Origin: Afifella marina DSM 2698
GTDB lineage: Bacteria > Pseudomonadota > Alphaproteobacteria > Rhizobiales > Afifellaceae
Reading direction: 5' to 3'
Length of the DNA: 64,000 bases
Assembly: GCF_900102695.1 (NCBI RefSeq)
Contig: NZ_FMVW01000001.1
Span: 248,001 to 312,000, forward strand
How positions within the stretch are numbered: the first letter of the stretch is position 1; every line of letters begins with the position of its first letter. This document shows positions 16,303 to 25,558 of the stretch, one piece after another. Made by a program: the position numbers and the translations under genes. The notes beneath the pieces were generated by a model, which did no database searches, was not told where the DNA came from, and saw only the letters and a program-made list of their open reading frames with translations.

Positions 16303-18263
16303 CAGAATGTCAGCCGAACTCCGGCATAGGCGCTGACGCCTTCCCGGTCATAGCCCCACTGATCGTAGGCCTTCTCGTCGAGGAGGTTCTCGACGCGCCC
16401 ATAAATCTGTGTGTTGTCGGTGATGTCGTAGGAGGCGGCGACATCGACGAGCGTGTAGGGGTCGAGGGTGATCGTCTCGCGGTTCATGTAGAAGGCGTCG
16501 GTCCACACCCAATCCGTCTGCTCGCCGCTGTAGTCGACGGAGACGTTGACGTTGGCGCGGCCCTGAAGGAAGGCGTAATTGACGACGAGGCTGGCGACGT
16601 TCTGCGGCCGGCGGATCAATTTCTCACCGGTCGCATCCTCGCCGTCCGTATAGGTGTAGGAGCCGGTCACCGTCAGATTGTCGAGCGGCTCCACCGTGAG
16701 GGCGACTTCCACGCCGTCGATCTTGGATTCCCCGGGCTGGTTGATCGAGCTCTGGCCCGAGCCGGTGATGAGGTCGGAGATCTCCTGATTGAAATAGGTG
16801 ACGTCGAGCGAGGCGCGGTTCGCCCAGAATGCCTGCGTGACGCCGACGTCGAAGCCCTTCGCTTCCTCCGGCTCGAGATCCGGATTGCCGCGATAGGTGT
16901 TGGTGTAGCCGTAGAGTTCGAAGAGCGTCGGGTTCTTCACCCCGGTGCCGTAGGAGGCATGCAGCTTGGTGCCGGTCCGGCGGAGATTGTAGGCGCCGGT
17001 CAGCCGGTAGGTGGTGGCGTCGTCGAAGAGGTCGTTCTGGTCGTGGCGGAGGCCGGCGGTGAGCGACAGGTCTTCAAACAGGCTGAGCTGATACTGGCCG
17101 ATGAAGCCCGTCGAGGTGATCGAGCGATCGAAGGACGACCAGGCGCTGTCGGAGACGGCGCTGTCTTCGCCCCGCTCGACCCCAAAGGTGAGCGTATGCC
17201 CGGCATCCGCGATGGCGGGCGTATCGAACATGAAGGTCGAGCGGTAATCGAACTGCAGCCGCTCGCCTTCGTAGCTGCTGGTCACAATGGTCGGGTCGAG
17301 ATCGCGATAATCGCGGGTCTGATCGGTGTAGGAGATGCCGGCGAGCTGCTCCCAATGCCCGTCGAGGAGCGTCACCTTCGCCTGGGCGCGGGTGAAAAGC
17401 TGATCGCCCTTCATGTCCTGGTTGGAATCGAGCGGGCCGGTATGGCCGACGGAGGGCAGAAACCCTTCCGAATCGAGATCGGTGCGCAGGCGCGTATAGC
17501 GTGCGACGCCCGACAGGTTCAGCCAGTCGGTGACGTCGACGCCGCCCTTGGCGAAGAAGGTACCGTTCTCGTAGCCGTCGTCTTCCGGATTGCCGAGGCG
17601 TTTGTCGGCGACGGAAACGCCATCGGTGCGCACGCCGGAGGCGCCGGCGAGAAAATCGTAATTGGTACCCGCCGTGCCAATGGTGGCATTGCCGCTCAGC
17701 GTCTTGTGCGAGCCGGCTTCGAGGCGGCCGGTCAGATGCGTGCCGGGTTCGGCTCTGCGGGTGATGATGTTGACGACGCCGCCGATCGCGTCGGAGCCGT
17801 AGAGCGCGCTCTGCGGCCCGCGCAGCACCTCGATGCGTTCGATGTTGTCGGCGAGAAGATGCGCGAAATCGAATTCCGAGCCGCGTGCCGGATCGTTGAC
17901 GGGGATGCCGTCGACGAAGATCTTGGTCTGGTTGCCTTCCGAGCCGCGGATGCGAAGCTGCGTGAACTGACCGCGCGGGCCGGCCGCATTGACGATGACG
18001 CCCGGCACCTGGCGCAGCGCTTCCGTCGCGTCGTGGATGTTCTGCTGTCTCAGCTCTTCGCCGGTGATGATCGTGACAGCACTGCCGACCTCCGTGAGGG
18101 GCGTTGCCGTCAGGTTCGCGGTGACGGAGAGCTCGGGAAGTTCGATGACATCATCGTCCTGCGCGGCAGCCGGTGATAGGCCGGCGGTGACAAGAAGGCC
18201 GGCGCAAACGGCAACGAAGCGTTGCGGCGGGACGCCTTCACGCGAGGGGCGGGAGAAAAACAC
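16302..18263 (-). CDS. btuB: TonB-dependent vitamin B12 receptor
   Basis: A 653-residue outer-membrane receptor. A signal peptide (to about residue 35) is followed by a TonB-box region ELPELSVTA, the plug domain (VITGEELRQQNIHDATEALR, RGSEGNQTKIFVDGIPVNDP, RGPQSALYGSDAIGGVVNI) and a beta barrel ending in a C-terminal Phe (GVRLTF), as needed for barrel insertion. First gene of the operon; about 130 bases of leader separate the ATG from the cobalamin riboswitch, which makes the B12 assignment firm. Confidence 0.93.
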   Translation of the reverse strand: MFFSRPSREGVPPQRFVAVCAGLLVTAGLSPAAAQDDDVIELPELSVTANLTATPLTEVGSAVTIITGEELRQQNIHDATEALRQVPGVIVNAAGPRGQFTQLRIRGSEGNQTKIFVDGIPVNDPARGSEFDFAHLLADNIERIEVLRGPQSALYGSDAIGGVVNIITRRAEPGTHLTGRLEAGSHKTLSGNATIGTAGTNYDFLAGASGVRTDGVSVADKRLGNPEDDGYENGTFFAKGGVDVTDWLNLSGVARYTRLRTDLDSEGFLPSVGHTGPLDSNQDMKGDQLFTRAQAKVTLLDGHWEQLAGISYTDQTRDYRDLDPTIVTSSYEGERLQFDYRSTFMFDTPAIADAGHTLTFGVERGEDSAVSDSAWSSFDRSITSTGFIGQYQLSLFEDLSLTAGLRHDQNDLFDDATTYRLTGAYNLRRTGTKLHASYGTGVKNPTLFELYGYTNTYRGNPDLEPEEAKGFDVGVTQAFWANRASLDVTYFNQEISDLITGSGQSSINQPGESKIDGVEVALTVEPLDNLTVTGSYTYTDGEDATGEKLIRRPQNVASLVVNYAFLQGRANVNVSVDYSGEQTDWVWTDAFYMNRETITLDPYTLVDVAASYDITDNTQIYGRVENLLDEKAYDQWGYDREGVSAYAGVRLTF

Positions 18264-18394
18264 GGGACGACCTCAAGGGCGGCGCACGGCCGGTTGGCAC
18301 ATCACCGCGATCGAGGACGCTTCATGCGCAGATGCTCATGAAGTCTATCCCATCGGCACACCCCCGACCGACGTGACCGCGCGTGACCACGGTT

Positions 18395-18564
18395 GACGGC
18401 AGGTCTCCTGACTTGCGGGTCATGATCGCGTCGCCGCCTTCCCGGTACCCTCGGGGCCAGTGGCATTGTGACGAGCGATTCGCCGCTCACAGTTGCGGGG
18501 ACAGTCGCGGATTTGAGCATCGCCCGCACCGCGTTCCCTTTTCAGCCTCCAAGGAGGCACCGTC
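18395..18564 (-). promoter_or_regulatory. Cobalamin (AdoCbl) riboswitch
   Basis: On the minus strand the full class I cobalamin aptamer is readable: GAAAAGGGAA near 18545, GGTGCGG, CGCGACTGTCCCCGCAACTG (about 18509-18490), GCCACTGG, CCGGGAAGG, and the B12 box AGTCAGGAGACCTGCC at 18413-18398. P1 is formed by GACGG (18564-18560) and CCGTC (18399-18395). Downstream, CTTCATG and CATGAAG (18320-18343) form a perfect 7-bp hairpin that may belong to the expression platform. Represses btuB and the genes after it when B12 is plentiful. Confidence 0.95.
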
Positions 18565-19054
18565 GAAAGGACGGGACCACGATCTCCGCCGTCGCGTCAA
18601 GATGAATCGCTGGCGCATGGAGTTGATTTTAAGTCGCTTTCGTTCTCGTCGGCGACCGATGAAGCTTGCCGATCGTATGCGGCGGCCCGTTCTCCCGCGC
18701 GGATGGACGCCGATGGGAGAGGGGGCGAAAGGCCGCAGAGGAGGGCCGGGCACGACGCCCTTCGCGGGCTTTCGGTGTGGCCGGGCTTTGCGGGGAGATC
18801 GGGCCTGGGAGAACGGGCCTGCGGGGTCGGAGCGGGGGACCAGACCTGGCGATCGGCAGAAAGTCCGCCTTGACGGTTTGTGCCGCGGTGCGCTTGAGGC
18901 GGGAAGGCGTCCAGGGTCTGCGCGCTTTGGGCGAAGTTTTGCGCGCCTCCTGCGGCGCCGACGATATAGGGCAGCTTAAGCGCTTGGGATTGGGAGGTCT
19001 CACCATGGTCGTGGCAGCAGAGCATTTGCGTTCTGAACCCGCGGGGAGCGCGCG
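18565..19054. other. Intergenic region between B12 riboswitch and thioesterase gene
   Basis: About 490 bp holding the promoters of two divergent units. Open frames exist on both strands but have no start signals, no recognisable domain and typical G+C-rich shadow composition. I see no RNA gene or repeat here. Confidence 0.6.
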
Positions 19055-19849
19055 ATGAACGCGCCAGAAAATGGCTTGGTGAACGCTTTGGAGCGTCCCG
19101 CCAACGGCTTCACCCGGCTGATCGACATCGTCTTTCCCGGCGACGCCAATCACCACGGCACGCTCTTCGGCGGCATCGGCCTTGCGCATATGGACAAGGT
19201 CGCCTTCCTCGTCGCCTCGCGTTACGCGCATGTCGACTTCGTCACCGCTTCCTGCGAACGCATCGATTTTCACGTCCCGGCGCATGTGGGGGAAATCGTC
19301 GAGCTGACGGGCAAGGTGGTTCGCGTCGGCCGCCGTTCGCTCAGCGTCGAAGTCGATCTCGTCGCAGAAGCGCCGCTTTCCGGCGAACGGCGCCTGTCGA
19401 CGCGCGGCGTCTTCAACATGGTGGCCGCCGATCCGCTGGAGCGCTATGGCGGTGCGCTGCCGCCGCTCTTGGACGAGCCAGAGACGCCCGTGTCAGAAAG
19501 CGCCTCGTGCGAGATCGTCTTTCCCGATCAGACGAGCCATTACGGCAGTCTTTATGGCGGACACGTGCTCGCCGCGATGGGCAAATCCGCGTTCGTCGCA
19601 GCGACCCGCCATTGCCGAAAAATCGTCGTCATGGCGGCCTCGCAACGCGTCGATTTCATGGATCAGGTCCTGGCCGGCGAGATGATCGAGCTCCAGCCCT
19701 CGATCGTAGCGACCGGGCGCACCTCGATGACCGTCGAGGTGACGATGGTTGCCGAGGCGCTCCTGTCGGAAAACCGCAGGCTGTGTGGCAAGGGGACGTT
19801 CGTGATGGTCGCCGTCGACGAGAACCATCGCCCTGTGCCGATCGCCTGA
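19055..19849 (+). CDS. Double-hotdog acyl-CoA thioesterase
   Basis: A 264-residue protein with two tandem hotdog domains of the acyl-CoA hydrolase (YciA/BACH-like) type. Each carries the characteristic loop: HHGTLFGG at 33-40 and HYGSLYGG at 162-169, each following an IVFPxxx segment. Most bacterial members have a single domain and form hexamers from dimers; this one has the fused form seen in eukaryotic BACH/ACOT7. Likely hydrolyses acyl-CoA to free acid and CoA in the cytosol. Stands alone between divergent and convergent neighbours. Confidence 0.88.
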   Translation: MNAPENGLVNALERPANGFTRLIDIVFPGDANHHGTLFGGIGLAHMDKVAFLVASRYAHVDFVTASCERIDFHVPAHVGEIVELTGKVVRVGRRSLSVEVDLVAEAPLSGERRLSTRGVFNMVAADPLERYGGALPPLLDEPETPVSESASCEIVFPDQTSHYGSLYGGHVLAAMGKSAFVAATRHCRKIVVMAASQRVDFMDQVLAGEMIELQPSIVATGRTSMTVEVTMVAEALLSENRRLCGKGTFVMVAVDENHRPVPIA

Positions 19850-19927
19850 GCGTTTTTCGGGTTTCGGGCGATGCCGTGCTTTGGATGAGGCTGTGAGAGC
19901 GCGGGCTTGGAGACGGGCCTGGCTCGG

Positions 19928-21037
19928 TCAATCATTCCCCGGGGCCCGATCCACGAGCTCACCCTGCCGCCAATAGGCGACCACGAGGTGATCCTGTTTC
20001 TTCACTCCGCGCTCGGTGCGCAGATGGTTTCGGATCGCCTTGAAGGCGTTGAACTCGCAAGCCGCCCAGACATAGGGCGAGTTGGAATGGGGCGAGTTGG
20101 AATGGGGCCGGGCGGCATCGAACGGCAATTCGGTCGCCCGCACGGCCTCGCTCAAGCGAAGGCCCGGCCTGTCCTCGCCGCGATAGATCCATTCGACCTT
20201 GATTGCGCCGCCGCCGATTGGTTGCTCGTCCTGAGGTCCGGCGATTTCGATCAGCGCACGGCCTGGCGTGCCGGCGGGAAGGATCTCCAGAAAGCGGCTG
20301 ATGGCGGGAAGCGCCGTTTCGTCGCCAGCGAGGAGATACCAGTCGCGACCGCGCACGATGCTGCCTCCGAAGGGGCCGGCAAGGCCCGCCGCCAGGCCTG
20401 GCTGTGCGCGCCGGGCGAACGCCGCGCCGGGGCCGGCGTCCTCATGGAGAACGAAGTCGATATCGAGCGTTTCGGCGGCGCGGTCGTAGCTTCGCACCGT
20501 ATAGCGCCGCAGCGCGGGGGCCGGCTTGTCCGGGTCCCATTTCAGGAGGCCGTCTCGTCCGACTTTCGGCCAGACCAGTTCGCCGCCCTCTGGCGGAATG
20601 ATCAGGCCGACATGGAGGTTTTCCTCATCGGCGAAGCGTTCGAGATCCTCGCCCGCAAAGGTGATCCGGCGCATGTGCGGAGTGATGTCGCGCACCTTGC
20701 GGACGCTGACCGGGCGGAAATTCGGCGGCGTCTCGATGTCGTCGCCATCGCCCACCCAGACGATCTCCGGAGACGGTGCGCCGGCGCATTCCTTGACGTG
20801 TGCGGCGAGCGCCATGCGCATGTGATAGAGGCCCGAAATATCGGACGCCTCGGCTTCGAGCTCGATGGCCTCAGGTAGGGCGCGCAGGGAGCCGCTTCCG
20901 AAGTCGTAGCGGATCCGGTGGGCGCCCCCGTCATAGCGAATGTCGGTGTCGTATTCGCAAAGGTGGGCACAGACGGCTGCAATGATCGGCTCGGGATCGG
21001 CGACTGAAACGACGGCTCTCGCGTGCAGATTGCTCAT
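19928..21037 (-). CDS. DUF2218/siderophore-interacting FAD reductase
   Basis: A 369-residue fusion. Residues 1 to about 95 match the DUF2218 pattern; from about 110 the siderophore-interacting protein (ViuB-type ferric-chelate reductase) begins, with FAD motif RYTVRSY (178-184) and a C-terminal NAD(P)H-binding part ending in YVWAACEFNAFKAIRNHLR and VAYWRQGE. Expected to reduce ferric siderophores in the cytosol. The frame opens at 21145, but MSNLHARAV at 21037 starts DUF2218. A 15-bp tandem duplication inserts a second HSNSP unit before the C-terminal domain. Control by an AT-rich upstream element is possible. Confidence 0.87.
   Translation of the reverse strand: MSNLHARAVVSVADPEPIIAAVCAHLCEYDTDIRYDGGAHRIRYDFGSGSLRALPEAIELEAEASDISGLYHMRMALAAHVKECAGAPSPEIVWVGDGDDIETPPNFRPVSVRKVRDITPHMRRITFAGEDLERFADEENLHVGLIIPPEGGELVWPKVGRDGLLKWDPDKPAPALRRYTVRSYDRAAETLDIDFVLHEDAGPGAAFARRAQPGLAAGLAGPFGGSIVRGRDWYLLAGDETALPAISRFLEILPAGTPGRALIEIAGPQDEQPIGGGAIKVEWIYRGEDRPGLRLSEAVRATELPFDAARPHSNSPHSNSPYVWAACEFNAFKAIRNHLRTERGVKKQDHLVVAYWRQGELVDRAPGND
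20076..20105. repeat. 15-bp tandem duplication inside the siderophore reductase gene
   Basis: Two exact copies of GGCGAGTTGGAATGG. In the minus-strand reading frame this duplicates the five residues HSNSP without shifting frame, in the linker before the conserved YVWAACE segment. Confidence 0.9.
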
Positions 21038-21429
21038 GCGGACCTTTCCTCTTGCGGCAAAGGCGCAGCCGGCGGGGAAACCGGCGACGTCGGAGGGAGT
21101 GCGCCGGCCGTCCCAGTTTGCGTGTCGGAAAGACGGCCGGCGCATGGTTCGCGCCCCCGCATCCGTCGGAACGGTCGCTGGCGATGCGCGCGGGATCGCG
21201 ATTGGCTCCCCATATCACCGAAGGCCACGCAAGCAAATAAAATATGCTTTTTTGAATCATATTATTTGGCCCGGCAGTCCGGGAGCTTTTTGAGTGCGGC
21301 CGGCTGCATCCCTGGAACAGAGCTTTCAGCTGCCCCTGAAGCCGATCGGTTGACGGCAAACCGTTGCGGGCTCGTTTTCAGATGCGGTGGCGTCTATTCC
21401 TGGGGCATAGTGCCGGACAAAAGGCGCCA
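21038..21429. other. Intergenic region between siderophore reductase and nikR
   Basis: About 390 bp without a gene. It carries a markedly AT-rich block at 21231-21269 containing an inverted repeat (listed separately), which should hold the divergent promoters. Nothing else recognisable. Confidence 0.6.
21241..21263. promoter_or_regulatory. AT-rich inverted repeat AATATG-N11-CATATT
   Basis: Perfect 6-bp inverted repeat within an AT-rich block in a G+C-rich neighbourhood, between a siderophore reductase gene and nikR, which are divergent. Could be an operator for an iron regulator (Fur, Irr or RirA type) or for NikR autoregulation; it does not match the nikA operator half-site GTATGA. Confidence 0.35.
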
Positions 21430-21945
21430 ATGGCAGGCGGTATGGAACGGATCACCATCACTCTCGAAGAAGACCTCCTCAAGGAGATCGATGCTTTGAG
21501 CGAAGAGCGCGGCTACCAGAGCCGCTCAGAGGCGTTGCGCGACATGGCCCGCGAGGTTCTGGCGCGCGAGGCGACCGAATCGGGAGAGCCGCTGGGCAAC
21601 GACCAGCTCTGCTACGGCTCTCTCACCTATGTGTACGACCACGCGATCCGTGACCTGCCGAACCGGCTCACGGACAATCATCACGCGCATCATGCGCTGT
21701 CGATCGCCACGACGCATGTGCACATCAATGCACAGAACTGCCTGGAGGTGTCGCTGCTTGCCGGCACAGCGGGGGATTTGCGCAAATTTGCCGACAGTGT
21801 CAGCAGCCAGCGGGGCGTGCGCTACGGCAAACTCCACATCATCCCGCTGATCGGCCGGCTGAGCGGCCCCCTGACGGGCGCCTTGGCGGCTGGAGGGGAC
21901 GCTTCCCCGCATTCCGGCGGGTCTCACGATGACCACGATCACTGA
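21430..21945 (+). CDS. nikR: Nickel-responsive regulator NikR
   Basis: A 171-residue ribbon-helix-helix regulator. RHH domain is about residues 5-50 (ERITITLEEDLLKEIDALSE); the C-terminal ACT-like domain has the nickel ligands in HHAHHALSIATTHVHINAQNC, matching E. coli His76, His87, His89 and Cys95. It is longer than E. coli NikR (133 residues) and ends in a His/Asp-rich tail (SHDDHDH). The ATG at 21430 has AAAAGG five bases upstream; ATG 21442 is a weaker alternative. Represses nickel uptake when nickel is sufficient; located just upstream of nikA. Confidence 0.95.
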   Translation: MAGGMERITITLEEDLLKEIDALSEERGYQSRSEALRDMAREVLAREATESGEPLGNDQLCYGSLTYVYDHAIRDLPNRLTDNHHAHHALSIATTHVHINAQNCLEVSLLAGTAGDLRKFADSVSSQRGVRYGKLHIIPLIGRLSGPLTGALAAGGDASPHSGGSHDDHDH

Positions 21946-22097
21946 GCCGCAGCTTCAGCCATAAAGACATTCCGGCCGCGTGAAGGCGGTGCTTCGAAAA
22001 AGCCGAGAGCCGGGAACGGGGCAGGGGCGCGCGTTTTAAACTACGCAACGCCAAGCATTTTTCAGGAATCCGCAGGGGAGGTTCCCTGTCGGCGGGG

Positions 22098-22127
22098 TTG
22101 ACACGCAGGGGAAGTATGAGGGTATTT
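22098..22127 (+). promoter_or_regulatory. Candidate nikA promoter
   Basis: A consensus -35 TTGACA at 22098-22103 is followed 18 bases later by GTATTT (22122-22127) as a weak -10. The -10 falls between the two halves of the NikR-type operator, so bound repressor would block RNA polymerase. Confidence 0.5.
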
Positions 22128-22141
22128 GAATAGCTCATACT
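22113..22141. promoter_or_regulatory. NikR-type operator AGTATGAG-N13-CTCATACT
   Basis: Perfect 8-bp inverted repeat 24 bp upstream of the nikA ATG. The inner six bases (GTATGA and TCATAC) equal the E. coli nik operator half-sites, but the spacing between them is 15 here instead of 16. It overlaps the candidate -10 region. With nikR adjacent, this is very likely the nickel-dependent repression site. Confidence 0.85.
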
Positions 22142-22164
22142 CCGTTTTTCTCCCCTCAAGGCCG

Positions 22165-23745
22165 ATGTTTAAAACTCTCCGCGTGATCGCGTTCCTGGTG
22201 GGCGCAGCCATGGCCGCCATGCCGAATACCTCGGCTTCAGCCGGTGCGACGCTCAACTTTTCATGGCCCGTGAATGTCGGGTGGCTCAACCCGCATCTTT
22301 ATTCCCCGAACCAGATGTTCGCGCAGAACATGGTCTACGAGCCGCTGGTGCGCTACCGCGCCGACGGCACGCTGGAGCCGTGGCTGGCGCAATCCTGGGA
22401 AGCTTCGGAAGACGGCAAGACCTATATCTTCAAGCTGCGCAAGGGCGTGACCTTTTCCAACGGAGAGGTGTTCGATGCGGCGGCAGCCAAGGCCAATTTC
22501 GACGCGATCCTTGCCAATCGATCGCGCCACGCCTGGCTCGAACTCGCCAACCAGATCGTTTCCGTCGAAGCCGTCGACAGCGACACGCTGAAGCTGACCT
22601 TGAAGGACAGCTATTATCCGCTGCTCCAGGAGCTCGCGCTGCCGCGTCCGTTCCGTTTCATGGCGCCCTCCATGTTCAAGGACGGCGGCACGAAGGACGG
22701 CATTGTCGCCCCTGTCGGAACCGGCCCCTGGAAGCTGCAGGAAACCCGTCTCGGCGAGCGGGACGTGTTCGTGCGAAACGACAGCTATTGGGGTGAAAAA
22801 CCGGCTTACGAGAAGATCGTCGTGAAGGTGATCTCCGATCCGAACACGCGGGCGATCGCCTTCGAGACCGGCGAGATCGATCTGATCTACGGCGTCGATG
22901 GACCGATCACGCCGGATACGTTCGAGCGTTTTCGGCAGATGGGTAGCTACACGACGGAGCTCTCCGCGCCGTTCGAAACCAAGATGCTGGCGATCAACAC
23001 CAATCGCGGCGCGACGCGCGACCTCGCCGTGCGCAAGGCCATCAATCATGCCGTCGACAAGGACAAGATGATCTCCACGGTGCTGTACGATACGCAGCTC
23101 CGCGCCGACACGCTCTTCGCTCCCAACGTTCCCTATGCCGATATCGGCCTGAAGCCGTACCTCTTCGATCCGGAAGAGGCGAAAAGGCTGCTCGAAGAGG
23201 ATGGCTGGCACGCAGAAAGCGACAGGGCGATCCGGGAGAAGGATGGCGAGCCCTTGGCGATCGAGCTCTGCTTTCCGGGAACGGATGCCGTGGCGAAATC
23301 CATGGCCGAGATCATCCAGGGCGACCTTCGCAAGGTCGGCATCGACGTCAAGCTGACGGGCGAGGAAGAAAGCAGCATCTTTGCGCGCCAGCGCGACGGC
23401 CGCTTCGGGATGATCTTCAATATGACCTGGGGTGCGCCCTACGATCCGCATGCCTTCGTGAGCTCCATGCGCATCCCCTCGCATGCCGATTACCAGGCGC
23501 AGCTCGGCCTCGCCGATAAGCCCAAGATCGACGCCGAAATCAGCGAAGTGCTCGTCTCGACGGACGTGAAGGCCCGCCAGGAGCTTTATCGGGACATCTT
23601 CACGCGTCTGCATGAAGAGGCCGTCTATCTGCCCTTGACCTACGTCACGGCGATTGCGGTGGCGAAGCCGGAGATCGGCGAAATTCCTTTCGGGGCGATG
23701 TCGAGCGAGATCCCCTTCGACCGTCTTAAGCCGCAGGGAAACTGA
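22165..23745 (+). CDS. nikA: Nickel ABC transporter periplasmic binding protein
   Basis: A 526-residue member of the SBP_bac_5 family, very similar to E. coli NikA along its length ([59 protein letters not shown]). Signal peptide to about residue 28. Trp422, Tyr426 and His440 (in WGAPYDPH and IPSHAD) correspond to E. coli Trp398, Tyr402 and His416; the last is the protein ligand of the nickel-chelate complex. The frame opens at 22126, but that ATG lies inside the operator, so the ATG at 22165 (AAGG before it) is chosen. First gene of nikABCDE. Confidence 0.96.
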   Translation: MFKTLRVIAFLVGAAMAAMPNTSASAGATLNFSWPVNVGWLNPHLYSPNQMFAQNMVYEPLVRYRADGTLEPWLAQSWEASEDGKTYIFKLRKGVTFSNGEVFDAAAAKANFDAILANRSRHAWLELANQIVSVEAVDSDTLKLTLKDSYYPLLQELALPRPFRFMAPSMFKDGGTKDGIVAPVGTGPWKLQETRLGERDVFVRNDSYWGEKPAYEKIVVKVISDPNTRAIAFETGEIDLIYGVDGPITPDTFERFRQMGSYTTELSAPFETKMLAINTNRGATRDLAVRKAINHAVDKDKMISTVLYDTQLRADTLFAPNVPYADIGLKPYLFDPEEAKRLLEEDGWHAESDRAIREKDGEPLAIELCFPGTDAVAKSMAEIIQGDLRKVGIDVKLTGEEESSIFARQRDGRFGMIFNMTWGAPYDPHAFVSSMRIPSHADYQAQLGLADKPKIDAEISEVLVSTDVKARQELYRDIFTRLHEEAVYLPLTYVTAIAVAKPEIGEIPFGAMSSEIPFDRLKPQGN

Positions 23746-23750
23746 TCTCC

Positions 23751-24695
23751 ATGGCAGGCTTCATTCTGAAGCGGGTTCTGCTGCTCGTCCCGATGCTGTT
23801 CGGCGCCTCGCTCGTCATCTTCCTGTTGTTGAGGCTCGGGCCGAGCGATCCGGCGATGGATTATCTGCGGCTTTCGAAAGTGCCGCCGACGCCGCAGGCG
23901 CTCGAAGACGCGCGCCAGATGCTCGGTCTCGATCAGCCGATCTTCGTTCAGTATTTCGATTGGCTAAACAACGCCCTGCACCTCGATTTCGGGGTCTCCT
24001 TCGCTACGCAGCGCCCGGTCCTGCCGGACCTTCTGCACTATCTGCCGGCGACGCTGCAGCTTGCCGGCGTGGCACTCGCCCTGACCCTCGTCATCTCGAT
24101 CCCCCTCGGCGTCTGGGCGGCGCGCTACCGCGAGCGCTGGCCCGACCAGGCCGTGAGGCTTCTCGCCTTCGTCGGCGTCTCGATGCCGAATTTCTGGCTT
24201 GGCTTCCTGCTCGTCCTCTTGTTTTCGGTCGAACTCGGCTGGCTGCCGTCGATGGGTCGCGGCGGCATCTCGCACATTGTGATGCCGGCGGTCGCCATTT
24301 CCTTCATGTCGCTGGTGATCAATGCGCGATTGCTGCGGGCAAGCATGCTGGAGGTCGCGGGCCAGAGGCACGTACGCTACGCGCGGCTGCGCGGGCTTTC
24401 GGAACGAAAGGTCGAGCGCTCCCACATCCTCCGCAACGCCTGGCTGCCGATCATCACGGCGATCGGCATGCATATCGGCGAGATGCTCGGCGGCACCTTG
24501 ATCATCGAGAGCATTTTCGGCTGGCCGGGCGTCGGACGCTATGCCGTCTCCGCCGTCCTCAACCGGGATTACCCGGTCATCCAGTGCTTCACGCTGATGA
24601 TGGTGGTCATCTTCGTCGTCTGTAACCTGATCGTCGACATCGTCTATGCCGTCGCCGATCCACGCATCCGGCTTTCTTCCGAGGGCGTGAAATGA
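23751..24695 (+). CDS. nikB: Nickel ABC transporter permease NikB
   Basis: A 314-residue inner-membrane permease, closely similar to E. coli Nik[37 protein letters not shown] and the [21 protein letters not shown]-terminal helix. The cytoplasmic EAA-type loop is [20 protein letters not shown]. It starts 5 bp after nikA and its stop overlaps the nikC start by four bases. Confidence 0.96.
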   Translation: MAGFILKRVLLLVPMLFGASLVIFLLLRLGPSDPAMDYLRLSKVPPTPQALEDARQMLGLDQPIFVQYFDWLNNALHLDFGVSFATQRPVLPDLLHYLPATLQLAGVALALTLVISIPLGVWAARYRERWPDQAVRLLAFVGVSMPNFWLGFLLVLLFSVELGWLPSMGRGGISHIVMPAVAISFMSLVINARLLRASMLEVAGQRHVRYARLRGLSERKVERSHILRNAWLPIITAIGMHIGEMLGGTLIIESIFGWPGVGRYAVSAVLNRDYPVIQCFTLMMVVIFVVCNLIVDIVYAVADPRIRLSSEGVK

Positions 24696-25558
24696 GCGAC
24701 ATGGCACTTCCCATGAAGGCTGCCCGCTGGCGCGCCTGGGGCGGCCGGACGACGGTGCGCCTCGCCTTCGCCATCGTGCTGGTGCTGGTCTTTGCGGCCG
24801 TCTTCGGCCCGTGGATCTCGCCTTACGATCCCAACCAGGTGGAACTGAGCGACCGGCTGATGTCGCCGGACATGGCCCATTGGCTCGGAACCGACCATCT
24901 CGGCCGGGATATTCTTTCCCGGCTGATCGCGGGCACACGCGTCTCGCTCGGATCGGTCGCCGTCGCGCTTGCCATCATCCTCGCCCTCGGCATCACGATC
25001 GGCGGGGCCTCCGGCTTCATCGGCGGCCGCATCGATCAGGTGATCATGCGCATCACCGACGTTTTTCTGACGTTCCCGACGCTCGTCCTGGCGCTGTTCA
25101 TGATCGGCATGCTGGGCACCGGTCTCGTCAACGTGGTCATCGCCATCGCGCTCTCGCATTGGGCCTGGTATGCGCGCATCGTTCGCGGCATCGTGCTGTC
25201 GCTGCGCCACCGCGAGTTTCTCATGGCCGCGCGCCTTGCCGGGGCGAGCCGCACGCGCAGTTTTGTCGAGCATCTGTTGCCGGCGACGCTGTCGCAGCTC
25301 CTCGTGCTCGCGACATTGGACATCGGCCACATGATGCTGCACGTCGCGGGCCTGTCGTTTCTGGGCCTCGGCGTGACGGCGCCTACTGCTGAATGGGGCG
25401 TGATGATCAGCGATGCCCGCCAGTTCGTGTGGACCGCGCCGATGCTGATCTTCTGGCCGGGATTTGCGCTCTTCATCAGCGTCATGGCTTTCAACATTCT
25501 GGGCGATGTCTTGCGGGACCGTCTCGATCCGCATTTGAGGGCCGAGCATTGTCACTGA
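24692..25558 (+). CDS. nikC: Nickel ABC transporter permease NikC
   Basis: A 288-residue second permease of the dipeptide/nickel family, with the usual N-terminal helix, the [20 protein letters not shown] motif and the EAA-type loop [20 protein letters not shown]. Overlaps nikB by four bases and nikD by ten. Forms the membrane channel with NikB. Confidence 0.95.
   Translation: MSDMALPMKAARWRAWGGRTTVRLAFAIVLVLVFAAVFGPWISPYDPNQVELSDRLMSPDMAHWLGTDHLGRDILSRLIAGTRVSLGSVAVALAIILALGITIGGASGFIGGRIDQVIMRITDVFLTFPTLVLALFMIGMLGTGLVNVVIAIALSHWAWYARIVRGIVLSLRHREFLMAARLAGASRTRSFVEHLLPATLSQLLVLATLDIGHMMLHVAGLSFLGLGVTAPTAEWGVMISDARQFVWTAPMLIFWPGFALFISVMAFNILGDVLRDRLDPHLRAEHCH

Noticed and set aside
18629-19285. 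Open frames on both strands between the B12 riboswitch and the thioesterase gene.
   Set aside because: No start signals, Arg/Pro/Gly-rich shadow composition, and overlap with the thioesterase gene.
22126-22164. Upstream ATG that would lengthen NikA by 13 residues.
   Set aside because: It lies inside the NikR-type operator and promoter, lacks a ribosome-binding site, and would precede a normal signal peptide.
23416-23485. Asn419 in the GMIFN segment of NikA first looked like loss of the nickel-binding histidine.
   Set aside because: Numbering by the WGAPY and PSHAD landmarks places the E. coli His416 equivalent at His440, which is present; Trp422 and Tyr426 are also kept.
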